From Verrucomicrobiota bacterium (lineage in GTDB: Bacteria > Verrucomicrobiota > Verrucomicrobiia > Opitutales > Opitutaceae): a stretch of 64,000 nucleotides of DNA. The notes under the pieces were generated by a model, which saw only the letters and a program-made list of their open reading frames with translations, had not been told where the DNA came from and did no database searches. Below, in pieces: positions 56,837 through 64,000 of this stretch. Each line of letters starts with the position of its first letter. Within the stretch, counting starts at the first letter, position 1. The stretch is from the NCBI GenBank assembly GCA_016235555.1, contig JACRKC010000055.1, positions 1 through 64,000 on the forward strand, in the 5' to 3' direction. The translations under genes and the position numbers were made by a program.

Positions 56837-57934
56837 GTGACCAAGAAAACCAGCACCTCAGCCGAACCGGCCGGCGCCGCACCCGCCCAGCGGGAGGATT
56901 TCAGCCGCGCCCCCGTCAACGCCCGCCTCACCGCCGACGCCAAGATCGAACTTTTCCGGCAGATGGTGCGCATCCGCCGTTTCGAGGAGCGCTCGCTGCG
57001 CGCCTATCAGGCGAAGAAGATCGGCGGGTTTCTCCATCTCTACATCGGCCAGGAGGCCGTCGCGGTCGGCTGCTGCTCGCTCATGGGCCCGCACGACCAT
57101 GTCATCACCGCCTATCGCGATCACGGCCACGCCATCGCCGTCGGCATGGACACGAAGCCGCTGATGGCCGAGCTCTACGGCAAGGCCACCGGCTGCTCGA
57201 AGGGCAAGGGCGGTTCGATGCACTATTTCGCGCCCGACAAAAATTTCTGGGGTGGCCACGGCATCGTCGGCGGCCAGATCCCGCTCGGCACCGGACTCGC
57301 CTATGCGTTGAAATACCAGGGCAAGAAAGGCGCCGCGATGGCGTTCATGGGCGACGGTGCGGTCAACCAAGGCGCCGTGCACGAGGCCTACAACCTCGCC
57401 TCGCTCTGGAATCTCCCGGTCGTCTTCGTCATCGAAAACAACGGCTACTCGATGGGCACCTCGCAGGCCCGCTCCTCCGCCGGCGAACTCGCAAAACGCG
57501 CCGCCGGCTACGACATGGAATGGGGCCAGTGCCAGGGCCACGATGTCTACGAGGTCCGCGCGATGATGGATCATTTCCTCACCAAGGCCCGCGACCAGCA
57601 GCGCCCGAGCACGGTCGAAATCGACACCTACCGCTACCGGGGCCACTCCGTCGCCGACCCCGACAACACCTATCGCACCAAGTCCGAGATCGAGGAATAC
57701 CGGCGCACCAAGGACCCGATCCAGCTTTTCCAGGGCAAACTGATCGCCGAGGGTGTGTTGACCGAGGCCGCCGCCGCCAGGATCGACGAAGCGGCGCGCG
57801 CCGAATCGGAGCTCTCCGCCGAGTTCGCCGAGGCGAGCCCCTTCCCTACTCCCGCCGACATCCAGAGCGACGTCTACTGGGACTCCGACAACCCGTCCGA
57901 GCGCAAATCCAAGGGCCGCCTCTTTTTCGACTGA
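56837..57934 (+). CDS. pdhA: Pyruvate dehydrogenase E1 component, alpha subunit
   Basis: With E1-beta this subunit decarboxylates pyruvate using thiamine diphosphate. In the 365-residue protein the thiamine-diphosphate motif runs from 'GDGAVNQG' (172-179) to 'VIENN' (198-202). 'GGSMH' and 'YRYRGHSVADPD' (phosphorylation-loop region) are typical for the E1-alpha family. GTG 56837 is preferred; ATG 56753 would add 28 residues that look like upstream leader. It is followed by pdhB and pdhC in the same direction, separated by hairpin repeats. Specificity for pyruvate rather than acetoin or branched-chain keto acids is inferred from similarity of layout. Confidence 0.92.
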   Translation: MTKKTSTSAEPAGAAPAQREDFSRAPVNARLTADAKIELFRQMVRIRRFEERSLRAYQAKKIGGFLHLYIGQEAVAVGCCSLMGPHDHVITAYRDHGHAIAVGMDTKPLMAELYGKATGCSKGKGGSMHYFAPDKNFWGGHGIVGGQIPLGTGLAYALKYQGKKGAAMAFMGDGAVNQGAVHEAYNLASLWNLPVVFVIENNGYSMGTSQARSSAGELAKRAAGYDMEWGQCQGHDVYEVRAMMDHFLTKARDQQRPSTVEIDTYRYRGHSVADPDNTYRTKSEIEEYRRTKDPIQLFQGKLIAEGVLTEAAAARIDEAARAESELSAEFAEASPFPTPADIQSDVYWDSDNPSERKSKGRLFFD

Positions 57935-57943
57935 GATCTTTCA

Positions 57944-58037
57944 CCACGAAACACGCCAGACACGCGAAAGCGCAGACATCCGAGGCAGACGCACCGAAGC
58001 TTACTTCTGATTTTCGTGTATTTCGTGTGGTTCGTGG
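57944..58037. repeat. CCACGAAACAC inverted repeat between pdhA and pdhB
   Basis: The left arm CCACGAAACACGCCAGACAC and a right arm ending TTTCGTGTGGTTCGTGG are related inverted phrases around a variable core. It fills the pdhA-pdhB gap. A sister element fills the pdhB-pdhC gap. Confidence 0.65.
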
Positions 58038-58057
58038 TCCCTAACTGAACTTCCCTA

Positions 58058-59035
58058 ATGCCTGTCATCACTTACCGCGAAGCCATCCGCCACGCCCTCG
58101 CCGAAGAACTCGAGCGCGACGCCAACGTCGTCGTCATGGGCGAGGAAGTCGGCCAGTTCCACGGCGCCTACAAAGTCACCGAGGGCCTCCTCGCGAAGTT
58201 CGGCCCGAATCGCATCGTCGACACCCCCATCAGCGAAGCCGGCTTCATCGGCCTCGGGATCGGCGCCTCGATGCTCGGCGTGCGCCCCGTGATGGAGCTG
58301 ATGTTCTGGTCGTTCTACTCCGTCGCGTTCGACCAGATCCTCAACAACGCCGCCAACGTCCGCTACATGTCCGGCGGCCAGATCCACTGCCCGATCGTCA
58401 TCCGTGGTCCCGCCAACGGCGGCACCAACGTCGGCGCCACCCACTCGCACACGCCGGAAAACGTCCTCGCCAACCACCCCGGCGTGAAGGTCGTCGTCCC
58501 CGCCACCGCCGCCGACGCGAAGGGCCTCCTCAAATCCGCCATCCGCGACAACGACCCCGTCTTCTTTCTCGAAAACACGATCCTCTACGGTGAGAAGGGC
58601 GAAGTCCCCGAGGGCGAGCACCTCGTCCCGCTCGGCCTCGCCGACGTGAAGCGCGAAGGCAAGGATCTCACCATCGTCACCTATGGCCGCAGCGTCCTCC
58701 ACTCGCTCGCCGCCGCCTCGGTGCTCGAGCAAGAGCACGACATCTCCGCCGAGGTGGTCGACCTCCGCACGATCCGTCCCCTCGACATCGACACCGTCCT
58801 GAAGTCCGTCGCCAAGACGCACCGCGTCCTCATCGTCGAGGAGCAGAAGCCCTTCGCCAGCGTCGGCTCGCAACTCGCCTACATGATTCAGCGCGAGGCC
58901 TTCGACGAACTCGACGCCCCCATCCACCGCCTCGCCACCGTCGACGCTCCCGCGATCTACTCGCCGCCCGTCGAAGTCGAACAGCTCCCCAACCCGCAGC
59001 GTGTCCTCCAAGCCGCCCTCGAAGTCCTCGCCTGA
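58058..59035 (+). CDS. pdhB: Pyruvate dehydrogenase E1 component, beta subunit
   Basis: This 325-residue transketolase-like subunit starts 'TYREAIRHALAEELERD' and has 'VVMGEEVGQFHGAYKVTEGL', 'DTPISEAGFIGLGIGASMLG' and 'VEEQKPFASVGSQLA', all typical for E1-beta. It completes the thiamine-diphosphate site with E1-alpha. It is flanked on both sides by CCACGAAACAC-type inverted repeats, 123 bases after pdhA and 108 before pdhC. Confidence 0.95.
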   Translation: MPVITYREAIRHALAEELERDANVVVMGEEVGQFHGAYKVTEGLLAKFGPNRIVDTPISEAGFIGLGIGASMLGVRPVMELMFWSFYSVAFDQILNNAANVRYMSGGQIHCPIVIRGPANGGTNVGATHSHTPENVLANHPGVKVVVPATAADAKGLLKSAIRDNDPVFFLENTILYGEKGEVPEGEHLVPLGLADVKREGKDLTIVTYGRSVLHSLAAASVLEQEHDISAEVVDLRTIRPLDIDTVLKSVAKTHRVLIVEEQKPFASVGSQLAYMIQREAFDELDAPIHRLATVDAPAIYSPPVEVEQLPNPQRVLQAALEVLA

Positions 59036-59047
59036 GTTTTTTTGATT

Positions 59048-59122
59048 AACCACGAAACACACGAAATACACTAAAGTGAAAACTCACTTCAGCCTTTCGT
59101 GTGTTTGGTGTGTTTCGTGGTT
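59048..59122. repeat. CCACGAAACAC inverted repeat between pdhB and pdhC
   Basis: Left AACCACGAAACACACGAAA and right TTTCGTGTGTTTGGTGTGTT-TCGTGGTT arms are close inverted copies with about 35 bases between. It is the same family as 57944-58037. Confidence 0.7.
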
Positions 59123-59143
59123 CCGCTCCTAGCCTTTCTCTCC

Positions 59144-60442
59144 ATGGCCAACATCATCGAAATGCCGAAACTGAGCGACACCATGACGGTGGGCACGCTC
59201 GTCAAATGGCTGAAGCAGGAAGGCGACGCCGTGAAGTCCGGCGACATGCTCGCCGAGGTCGAGACCGACAAGGCCACGATGGAGCTCGAGTGCTTCTTCG
59301 ACGGCACGCTCCTGAAGATCTTTTCGCCCGGCGGCTCGCAGGTCGCCATCGGCGCCGCCCTCTGCGCCATCGGGAAGCCCGGCGAAAAAGTCGACGCTCC
59401 GGCCGCGAAGCCCGCCCCTGTAGCGGCGAGCGCCAGCGAGCCGAAACCCGCGCCGGCGGCAGCACAGGAGACAGGAGACAGGAAACAGGAGACAGGAAAA
59501 AATCAGCCGGCTCCCACCTCCGTCCCGCCTCCCGCTTCCCCTCTCCCGCCTCCCGCAGGTCGCGTGAAAATTTCCCCGCTCGCGAAGAAACTCGCCACCG
59601 AACTCGGCATCGACCCCGCCCGCCTCACCGGCTCCGGTCCCGGCGGCCGCATCGTCCGCGCCGATGTCATCGCCGGTGAAAAATCCGGCGGCACCAAGCC
59701 CGCCCCGGCCCTCGTCACCGGCCTCGCGTCGCCGTTCGCCAAGGGCGCGATTCAAGAGGAGCGCACCGTCGCCGTCTCCAACATGCGCGGCGCCATCGCC
59801 CGCCGCCTGCTCGAATCGAAGACGCAGCTCCCGCACTTCTACGTCGAAATCGAAATTGATGCCGCCCCGCTCCTCGCTCTCCGCGAGCAGCTCAACACCG
59901 GCCTCGAAAAGGAAGGCGTCAAACTTTCCGTCAACGACTTCATCCTCAAGGCCAGCGCCGAGGCGCTCCGCCGCGTCCCGCAGGTCAACGGCTCGTGGGA
60001 AGGCACCCAGATTCGCTACTTCGCCGCGGCCCACGTCTCGTTCGCCGTCGCGATCGACGACGGCCTGATCACGCCCGTTATCCGCGACACGCACCTCAAG
60101 TCCGTCTTCGCGATCAGCGCGGAAGCGAAGTCACTCGGCAAGCGCGCCAAGGAAAAGAAACTGAAGCCCGACGAATTTACGGGCGGCACCTTCTGCGTCT
60201 CGAATCTCGGCATGATGGGCATCCCGCGTTTCTCGGCGATCATCAACCCGCCCAATGCCGCCATCCTCGCCGTCGGCACGACCGTCACGAAACCGGTCGT
60301 CAAAAACGGCGCCATCGTGGTCGGCCAGACGATGACCCTCACGCTCTCGTGCGACCATCGCGTCGTCGACGGCGCAGTGGGCGCGCAATACCTGAACGCG
60401 TTGAAACAGTTGCTCGAGTCCCCGGCGCTCCTGCTGGTCTGA
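59144..60442 (+). CDS. pdhC: Pyruvate dehydrogenase E2, dihydrolipoamide acetyltransferase
   Basis: E2 transfers the acetyl group from E1 to CoA and forms the core of the complex. The 432-residue protein has one lipoyl domain (about 1-80, lipoylated K43 in 'ETDKATME'), a long linker (83-141), an E1/E3-binding domain (142-175, 'ISPLAKKLATELGID') and a catalytic domain (about 210-432) with 'DHRVVDG' (H405, D409). The linker carries repeat-derived sequence: a REP hairpin and a purine-to-pyrimidine inverted stretch. ATG 59144 is chosen; the longer frame runs back into the intergenic repeat. No E3 gene follows in the window. Confidence 0.95.
   Translation: MANIIEMPKLSDTMTVGTLVKWLKQEGDAVKSGDMLAEVETDKATMELECFFDGTLLKIFSPGGSQVAIGAALCAIGKPGEKVDAPAAKPAPVAASASEPKPAPAAAQETGDRKQETGKNQPAPTSVPPPASPLPPPAGRVKISPLAKKLATELGIDPARLTGSGPGGRIVRADVIAGEKSGGTKPAPALVTGLASPFAKGAIQEERTVAVSNMRGAIARRLLESKTQLPHFYVEIEIDAAPLLALREQLNTGLEKEGVKLSVNDFILKASAEALRRVPQVNGSWEGTQIRYFAAAHVSFAVAIDDGLITPVIRDTHLKSVFAISAEAKSLGKRAKEKKLKPDEFTGGTFCVSNLGMMGIPRFSAIINPPNAAILAVGTTVTKPVVKNGAIVVGQTMTLTLSCDHRVVDGAVGAQYLNALKQLLESPALLLV
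59420..59443 (+). repeat. REP-like element in frame in the pdhC linker
   Basis: GTAG followed by CGGC-N12-GCCG, translated as VAASASEP in the Pro/Ala-rich linker between the lipoyl and E1/E3-binding domains. The stem is short, so this could be chance, but foot and position match the other in-gene copies. Confidence 0.4.
59466..59566. repeat. Purine/pyrimidine inverted stretch in the pdhC linker
   Basis: Repeated GGAGACAGGA phrases (encoding QETGDRKQETG) are followed by CTCCCGCCTCCCGC phrases (encoding PPPASPLPPPAG), so the RNA could fold back on itself. The layout resembles the intergenic element at 8725-8801. Confidence 0.5.
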
Positions 60443-60591
60443 GGCCAATTGCCTCTCGGTGTTGACTTTGGTTGGAGGTGGGCGGGCACGTCCCCGTGCC
60501 AGCATTCTTCCTCATGCGGGTGCCGGGACACGCCCCCCCACCTTGCCCCCGCACTCTTTCTGCAAGTCCAAAAACAAGGTGGGCCTGGTCA

Positions 60592-60724
60592 GGGGTGAGG
60601 TCAGTAAACCGAGGCCTTGGTTGTAGCGGCGGTCTGCGACCGCCGAACGAGAACCCTTGGCGCATCGCCGGCGGTCGCAGACCGCCGCTACAGCTGGCTG
60701 ACCTCGCTTCCTGTTGCACCCCTG
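60592..60724. repeat. BIME, GAGGTCAG-ended family, copy 2
   Basis: GTGAGGTCAGTAAAC and GCTGACCTCG ends, with the hairpin pair TGTAGCGGCGGTC...GACCGCCGCTACA inside. It is nearly identical over its length to 14247-14387. Confidence 0.8.
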
Positions 60725-60735
60725 GTCTGAACATG

Positions 60736-60770
60736 AAAAAGCCGCCCCCGGACTTCTCCGGGAGCGGCTC
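60736..60770 (-). terminator. Intrinsic terminator of the tRNA-Ala gene
   Basis: On the minus strand a 13-bp stem (AGCCGCTCCCGGA / TCCGGGGGCGGCT, one mismatch) with a four-base loop is followed by five T residues, eight bases after the tRNA 3' end. Confidence 0.85.
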
Positions 60771-60776
60771 TGAAAT

Positions 60777-60852
60777 TGGTGGACCCTACCAGGTTCGAAC
60801 TGGTGACCTCCGCAATGCCATTGCGGCGCTCTTCCAACTGAGCTAAGAGCCC
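60777..60852 (-). tRNA. tRNA-Ala (GGC)
   Basis: A 76-base cloverleaf can be folded by eye. Acceptor GGGCTCT/AGGGTCC (two G-U pairs), D-arm GCTC...GAGC, anticodon stem CCGCA/TGCGG with the loop ATGGCAT (anticodon GGC, alanine codons GCC and GCU), and T-arm ACCAG-TTCGAAC-CTGGT. The 3' CCA is encoded. Confidence 0.96.
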
Positions 60853-60919
60853 ATTCGCGTTAGCGAGGGGCAAAAAAATCAGCCTTCCGCGGGCGAACGC
60901 AAGGACTTTTTCAACGGAA

Positions 60920-61774
60920 TCATTTGTCGCGCCCGCGAAACTCCAACGTGTGCGTATCGCCGCGTCCATCCGGTCGTTTCGGCATCGTCACGCGCGAAAA
61001 GGCTTCGACCACCGCACGGTCGAAATCACCGCTGCCCGAGCGTTTGATCAGCCGCACGCCCGAGATGCTGCCGTCGGCCGCCACGCGAAACTCCGCCTCG
61101 GCTACGAGCGAATCGCTCACGCCGCCCGGCTTCTCCCACGCTTCGCGCACCCGCGCTATCAGCATCGCAAAATACATTTCCATCTCCGTCCCACCCGAAC
61201 TCGTCAGCGCCTTGCCACCGGCCCCGCCCACTTTGTTCTCCGTCGAACCGCCGACCACGCCTTTCGCGATCCCCTCGGCGTCGATGTGCTTCACCTGACT
61301 CCTGGCTTTGGCCTGTTCCTCTTTGGCGAGCCGGGCCTGCTCCGCGACGCGCTCCTTGGCTGCGGCCTCCTTTCCGCGGGCCTCGGCCCGCCACAGTTTG
61401 CGCCGGAGATCCTGCGCCATGGTCGGCGGGGCCTTGGTGCCCTGCTTCGTCACCGGCGCGGGCGGCGTCGTGACTTTGGCCGGCTCCGGCTTGACCGGCG
61501 TCGCCTCGACCGGGGCGGGCTCCGGTTGCGGGATCACCGGCTGCACCTTCGGCGTGGCGGGCTTGGGCAGATCCAACTTCACGCCGCCCGGCGTGCCGAG
61601 CGCCGGCGCCACCGTCGCACCAAAATTGTCCCCCTCGCCGGCCACCAACTCCAGAATTCGCTGCGGCGGCTTGCGTTCCAGGCTGGCCGCGTAACCGAGC
61701 AACAGCGCCGCCGTGAGCGCGGCCGCGTGCAGCCCGGCCGAGAGCAGGAATCCGTTCTGGTATCGCGCCGTCAT
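60920..61774 (-). CDS. tonB: TonB-family energy transducer
   Basis: This 284-residue protein has one N-terminal membrane helix (about 10-30, 'LLSAGLHAAALTAALLLGY') and a Pro/Lys/Val-rich periplasmic spacer (about 60-125, 'KPATPKVQPVIPQPEPAPVE'). A Lys/Ala/Glu-rich helix (about 135-175) and a C-terminal TonB/TolA-type domain follow (about 195-284, 'AEFRVAADGSISGVRLIKRS', 'FDRAVVEAFSRVTMP'). It should carry energy from ExbB/ExbD, encoded just upstream, to outer-membrane receptors such as the one at 399-4073. The spacer and helix are also compatible with TolA. ATG 61774 gives the correct short cytoplasmic tail. Confidence 0.85.
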   Translation of the reverse strand: MTARYQNGFLLSAGLHAAALTAALLLGYAASLERKPPQRILELVAGEGDNFGATVAPALGTPGGVKLDLPKPATPKVQPVIPQPEPAPVEATPVKPEPAKVTTPPAPVTKQGTKAPPTMAQDLRRKLWRAEARGKEAAAKERVAEQARLAKEEQAKARSQVKHIDAEGIAKGVVGGSTENKVGGAGGKALTSSGGTEMEMYFAMLIARVREAWEKPGGVSDSLVAEAEFRVAADGSISGVRLIKRSGSGDFDRAVVEAFSRVTMPKRPDGRGDTHTLEFRGRDK

Positions 61775-61823
61775 GTTGTCTCCCGCTGCAAAGCTAGCCT
61801 TTGGTCGCCGTTGTGCAACGCCG

Positions 61824-62258
61824 CTATTTGGCCTGCGTGTCGATCGTGAAGCGCGTGAGTCCCGCGCGCTCCACCTCGCCGAAGATCTCCGCGACCTTCT
61901 GGTAACGTCCCTCGCCATCTCCCCGGATGCGGATCACCGGCGGTTTCTTTTCCGCTGCGTAGCCCCGCAGTCGTAGGCGCAACTCGGCCAGCGTCACCGG
62001 CGATTTCGCGTTCTCCAGATAAAATTTCCCGGCCGCATCGACGCTGATCGCCACGTAGCGCTCGTCCTTGTTGTCCTTCGTCTCCGGCACCTTCGCGATC
62101 GTCGGCAGATTCACGCGCGTCGTCTGCTCCTGCTGGTTGATGAGTGGTGTCGCGATCATGAAGATCACCAGCAGCATGAACCCGAGATCGATCAGGTTCG
62201 TGACGTTCAGATCGGCGATCGGGTGCGCGGCGCGCTGGCGGCGGAAGTTGCGGGCCAT
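61824..62258 (-). CDS. exbD: ExbD/TolR-family proton channel subunit
   Basis: This 144-residue protein has the single helix 'LGFMLLVIFMIATPL' preceded by 'NVTNLID', whose Asp (D24) is the proton-carrying residue of the family. A small periplasmic domain follows ('PPVIRIRGDGEGRYQKVAEI'). It follows exbB by 15 bases and precedes tonB by 49 on the same strand, so the three are an operon in ExbB-ExbD-TonB order. Confidence 0.92.
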   Translation of the reverse strand: MARNFRRQRAAHPIADLNVTNLIDLGFMLLVIFMIATPLINQQEQTTRVNLPTIAKVPETKDNKDERYVAISVDAAGKFYLENAKSPVTLAELRLRLRGYAAEKKPPVIRIRGDGEGRYQKVAEIFGEVERAGLTRFTIDTQAK

Positions 62259-62273
62259 GGCTTCAGCCTCCGT

Positions 62274-62978
62274 TCACTTCGACTCCAGCTCGATCCGGTC
62301 GGCGAGCGAACTCGCGAAGTTTTCCAGCTCCGTCGTCATCCGCCGCGTGTGGCCGAGCAGCAGGTTGTAGCCGAAGACCGAGGGAATCGCGACCACTAGG
62401 CCGGCGATCGTCGCAAGCATCGCACCCGATACGCCCGGAGCCAGCTGCTGGATTCCCGCCGTCTGCTGCGAGGCCACGGCGCTGAACGCCTCCATCACGC
62501 CCCACACCGTGCCGAGCAGCCCGATGAACGGCGCGCCCGAGACGATCGAGGCCAGAAAGATCATGCTCGAATCATACCGCAGCGTCTGCCGCGCGATCGC
62601 CCGCTGGATCGCATTCTCCGCGTGCTCCAGGCGCGCGCGCGGATCGTCCTGCCCGCGCTCCTTGGCGATCGCCGCCGCGCGCCAGTAGGCCTCGACCGCA
62701 TCGGCGAACAAGTCCGCGTAGGGGATCGAGCGCTTGTTGCGATACGACTCCGGCAAATCGAGCAGCGTGCGCTGGTCGCGCAGATGCGCCTCGAACGACT
62801 CGTTCAGCGACCGCAGGCGCTTCAGTTCGAAATGCTTCCCGAACATGATGGTCCACGCCACGAGGCTGAACACCCCGAGGCCGAGCACGATCACCTTGTC
62901 GATCGTGCCGCAGCGTTCGAAAATCTCGATGATGCTGGCGCTGGCGAAGAGCGGCGTGACGGAAAAAAACGCGGGCAT
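62274..62978 (-). CDS. exbB: ExbB/TolQ-family proton channel subunit
   Basis: This 234-residue protein has three membrane helices (about 25-45, 125-150 and 175-200). Conserved parts are 'IVSGAPFIGLLGTVWGVMEAF' (split TM2 region) and 'GVSGAMLATIAGLVVAIPSVF' (TM3), including the usual Thr/Ala/Gly channel residues. It forms the inner-membrane motor pentamer with ExbD. ATG 62978 is chosen; the longer frame crosses the promoter region shared with the divergent kinase gene. Confidence 0.92.
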   Translation of the reverse strand: MPAFFSVTPLFASASIIEIFERCGTIDKVIVLGLGVFSLVAWTIMFGKHFELKRLRSLNESFEAHLRDQRTLLDLPESYRNKRSIPYADLFADAVEAYWRAAAIAKERGQDDPRARLEHAENAIQRAIARQTLRYDSSMIFLASIVSGAPFIGLLGTVWGVMEAFSAVASQQTAGIQQLAPGVSGAMLATIAGLVVAIPSVFGYNLLLGHTRRMTTELENFASSLADRIELESK

Positions 62979-63114
62979 ACAAAAGTGGCGCAACAGTTGG
63001 CGGGTTTGCCGGGCGCGTTCAACGGAAATTCCCCGGAAGATATTCACCGCGGCGCGCGAATCTGTTTGCGACGCGCGGCCGGCGTTTTTTTCCTGCCAGC
63101 CGCTCCCTTCCATC

Positions 63115-64000
63115 ATGGATTTCAAAACCCGCACGCTCCAGGAACTCCGCGCCAACCGCGGCAAGATCGCCAGCAAGCACTGCCTCGCCGGCTTCGACGG
63201 CTTCGTCGACACCATCGTCGCGCCCGTCGCCCAGCGCGCGGGCCAGGGGGAGAACTTCACGCCGTTCGCCAACCTCGCCGATTTCGGCCAGCGCATCGTC
63301 GCCGCCGCCGGCAAGAGCACCAACATCGAGCTCTACCCGCGCATGGACAAACTCGGCGGCAACGGCCCGATCATGGCCAACGCCCTGCTCGGCCAGGGCG
63401 CGCAGGTCACCTACGTCGGCGCGCTCGGCAAGACCGCCATCCACCCCGTCTTCGCCCAGCTCGCCTCGCGTGCCAAGGCCGTCTCCATCACCGACGCCGC
63501 TCACACCATCGCCGTCGAGTGCGCCGACGGCAAAATCATGCTCGGCATGATGAAATCACTCGATGAGGTCACGCCCGACGCCGTCACGAAGGCTTTCGGC
63601 GGCATCGACCCCTACCGCGCCGCCCTCGCGTCCGCCGATCTCGTCGCGCTCGTCAACTGGACGATGCTCCCGCACATGACGGCGATCCTTGCCGATCTCG
63701 TGGCGCGCGTGCTGCCCTCCTCGCCGGTGCGCGCCGGCCGCATCTTCTTCTTCGACCTCTGCGATCCGGAAAAACGTTCCGTCGCCGACCTCGTTTACGC
63801 GCTCGAGACGATGGCCAAGTTCGAGCAGTTCGGCCGCGTCACGCTCGGCCTCAACCTCAAGGAGGCGCAGCAGGTGTTCGCCGCCCTCGGCTTCGGCCAG
63901 ACCACCGAGACCGAGGCCGGCCTCCGCGAGATGAGCCAGAAAATCCGCGCCCGTCTCGACATCTCCACGGTCGTCATCCACCCGCGCGAGTCGGCCGCCT
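63115..64000 (+). CDS. PfkB/ribokinase-family sugar kinase (partial, runs off the window)
   Basis: A 295-codon open frame from ATG 63115 continues to the right edge without a stop, so the 3' end is missing. 'CLAGFDGFVDTIVAPV' and 'KLGGNGPIMANALLGQGAQV' match the N-terminal substrate-binding part of the PfkB family, and 'VGALGK' follows. The C-terminal 'DTxGAGD' signature would lie beyond the window. The sequence is distant from standard ribokinase and 2-keto-3-deoxygluconate kinase, so the sugar is unknown. It is divergent from exbB across 136 bases. Confidence 0.8.
   Translation, partial: MDFKTRTLQELRANRGKIASKHCLAGFDGFVDTIVAPVAQRAGQGENFTPFANLADFGQRIVAAAGKSTNIELYPRMDKLGGNGPIMANALLGQGAQVTYVGALGKTAIHPVFAQLASRAKAVSITDAAHTIAVECADGKIMLGMMKSLDEVTPDAVTKAFGGIDPYRAALASADLVALVNWTMLPHMTAILADLVARVLPSSPVRAGRIFFFDLCDPEKRSVADLVYALETMAKFEQFGRVTLGLNLKEAQQVFAALGFGQTTETEAGLREMSQKIRARLDISTVVIHPRESAA

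Larger units (their letters stand above)
60443..60776. other. Intergenic region behind pdhC
   Basis: No gene is visible. It holds a GCGGGCACG-tccc-CGTGCC hairpin and a second imperfect partner (about 60480-60532), the BIME at 60592-60724, and the tRNA terminator at 60736-60770. The first of these hairpins may end or stabilise the pyruvate dehydrogenase transcript. Confidence 0.55.

Overview
The window looks like chromosomal DNA of a free-living, high-GC member of the Verrucomicrobiota, most like the Opitutaceae. This rests on a large TonB-dependent receptor with the 'LSPFEV' pre-plug signature, DUF4861- and DUF6298-type pectin genes, a five-gene pilus operon in the order known from Akkermansia (Amuc_1098 to Amuc_1102), and a giant Ig-repeat protein ending in 'STRG' beta-domains. 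No database search was run; family names come from reading the proteins. Almost no gene has a recognisable Shine-Dalgarno sequence.

Layout. (1) 0.4-22 kb is a pectin/oligogalacturonide catabolic region: an outer-membrane receptor, an ExuT-like hexuronate permease, a GH43 enzyme, a DUF4861 protein, KduI and KduD on the plus strand, then a beta-helix/DUF6298 protein, a GH105 unsaturated uronyl hydrolase and a six-hairpin glycosidase on the minus strand. Two paralogous GT-C/TPR (TMTC-like) membrane proteins sit between kduI and kduD. (2) 22-27 kb holds an ABC-2 exporter and an in-frame fusion of a CPBP membrane protease with ProA. (3) 27-32 kb is a sigma-54-type two-component cluster: histidine kinase, outer-membrane protein, small secreted coiled-coil protein behind a near-consensus -24/-12 promoter, and an NtrC-like regulator. 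(4) 32-39.5 kb is housekeeping: rpsA, a lipoprotein, the agmatine-to-putrescine pair aguA/aguB, hisG, an OmpR-type regulator and a 5'-3' exonuclease. (5) 40-55.7 kb is one minus-strand unit with the pilus-like genes (1102, PilM-like 1101, 1100, 1099, secretin 1098) and, directly downstream, a 2,805-residue Ig-repeat protein. (6) 55.9-60.4 kb has a Nudix hydrolase and the pyruvate dehydrogenase genes E1-alpha, E1-beta and E2. (7) 60.8-64 kb has tRNA-Ala(GGC), TonB/ExbD/ExbB and the start of a PfkB-type sugar kinase.

The genes form a recognisable lifestyle set. ExbB/ExbD/TonB could energise the receptor, which brings pectin fragments into the periplasm. The secreted uronyl hydrolase and beta-helix enzymes would trim them, and ExuT, KduI and KduD would take the unsaturated uronates towards 2-keto-3-deoxygluconate and the pyruvate used by pyruvate dehydrogenase.

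The most unusual thing in the DNA is a dense set of REP/BIME-like palindromes of at least ten unrelated stem sequences. Most share a GTAG foot and many are paired head-to-head (GTAG...CTAC). They fill nearly every long intergenic gap, and several lie in frame inside coding regions at domain linkers or loops (GH43, DUF6298, pyruvate dehydrogenase E2; related repeats occur in ProA and a TPR protein), adding short peptides to the proteins.
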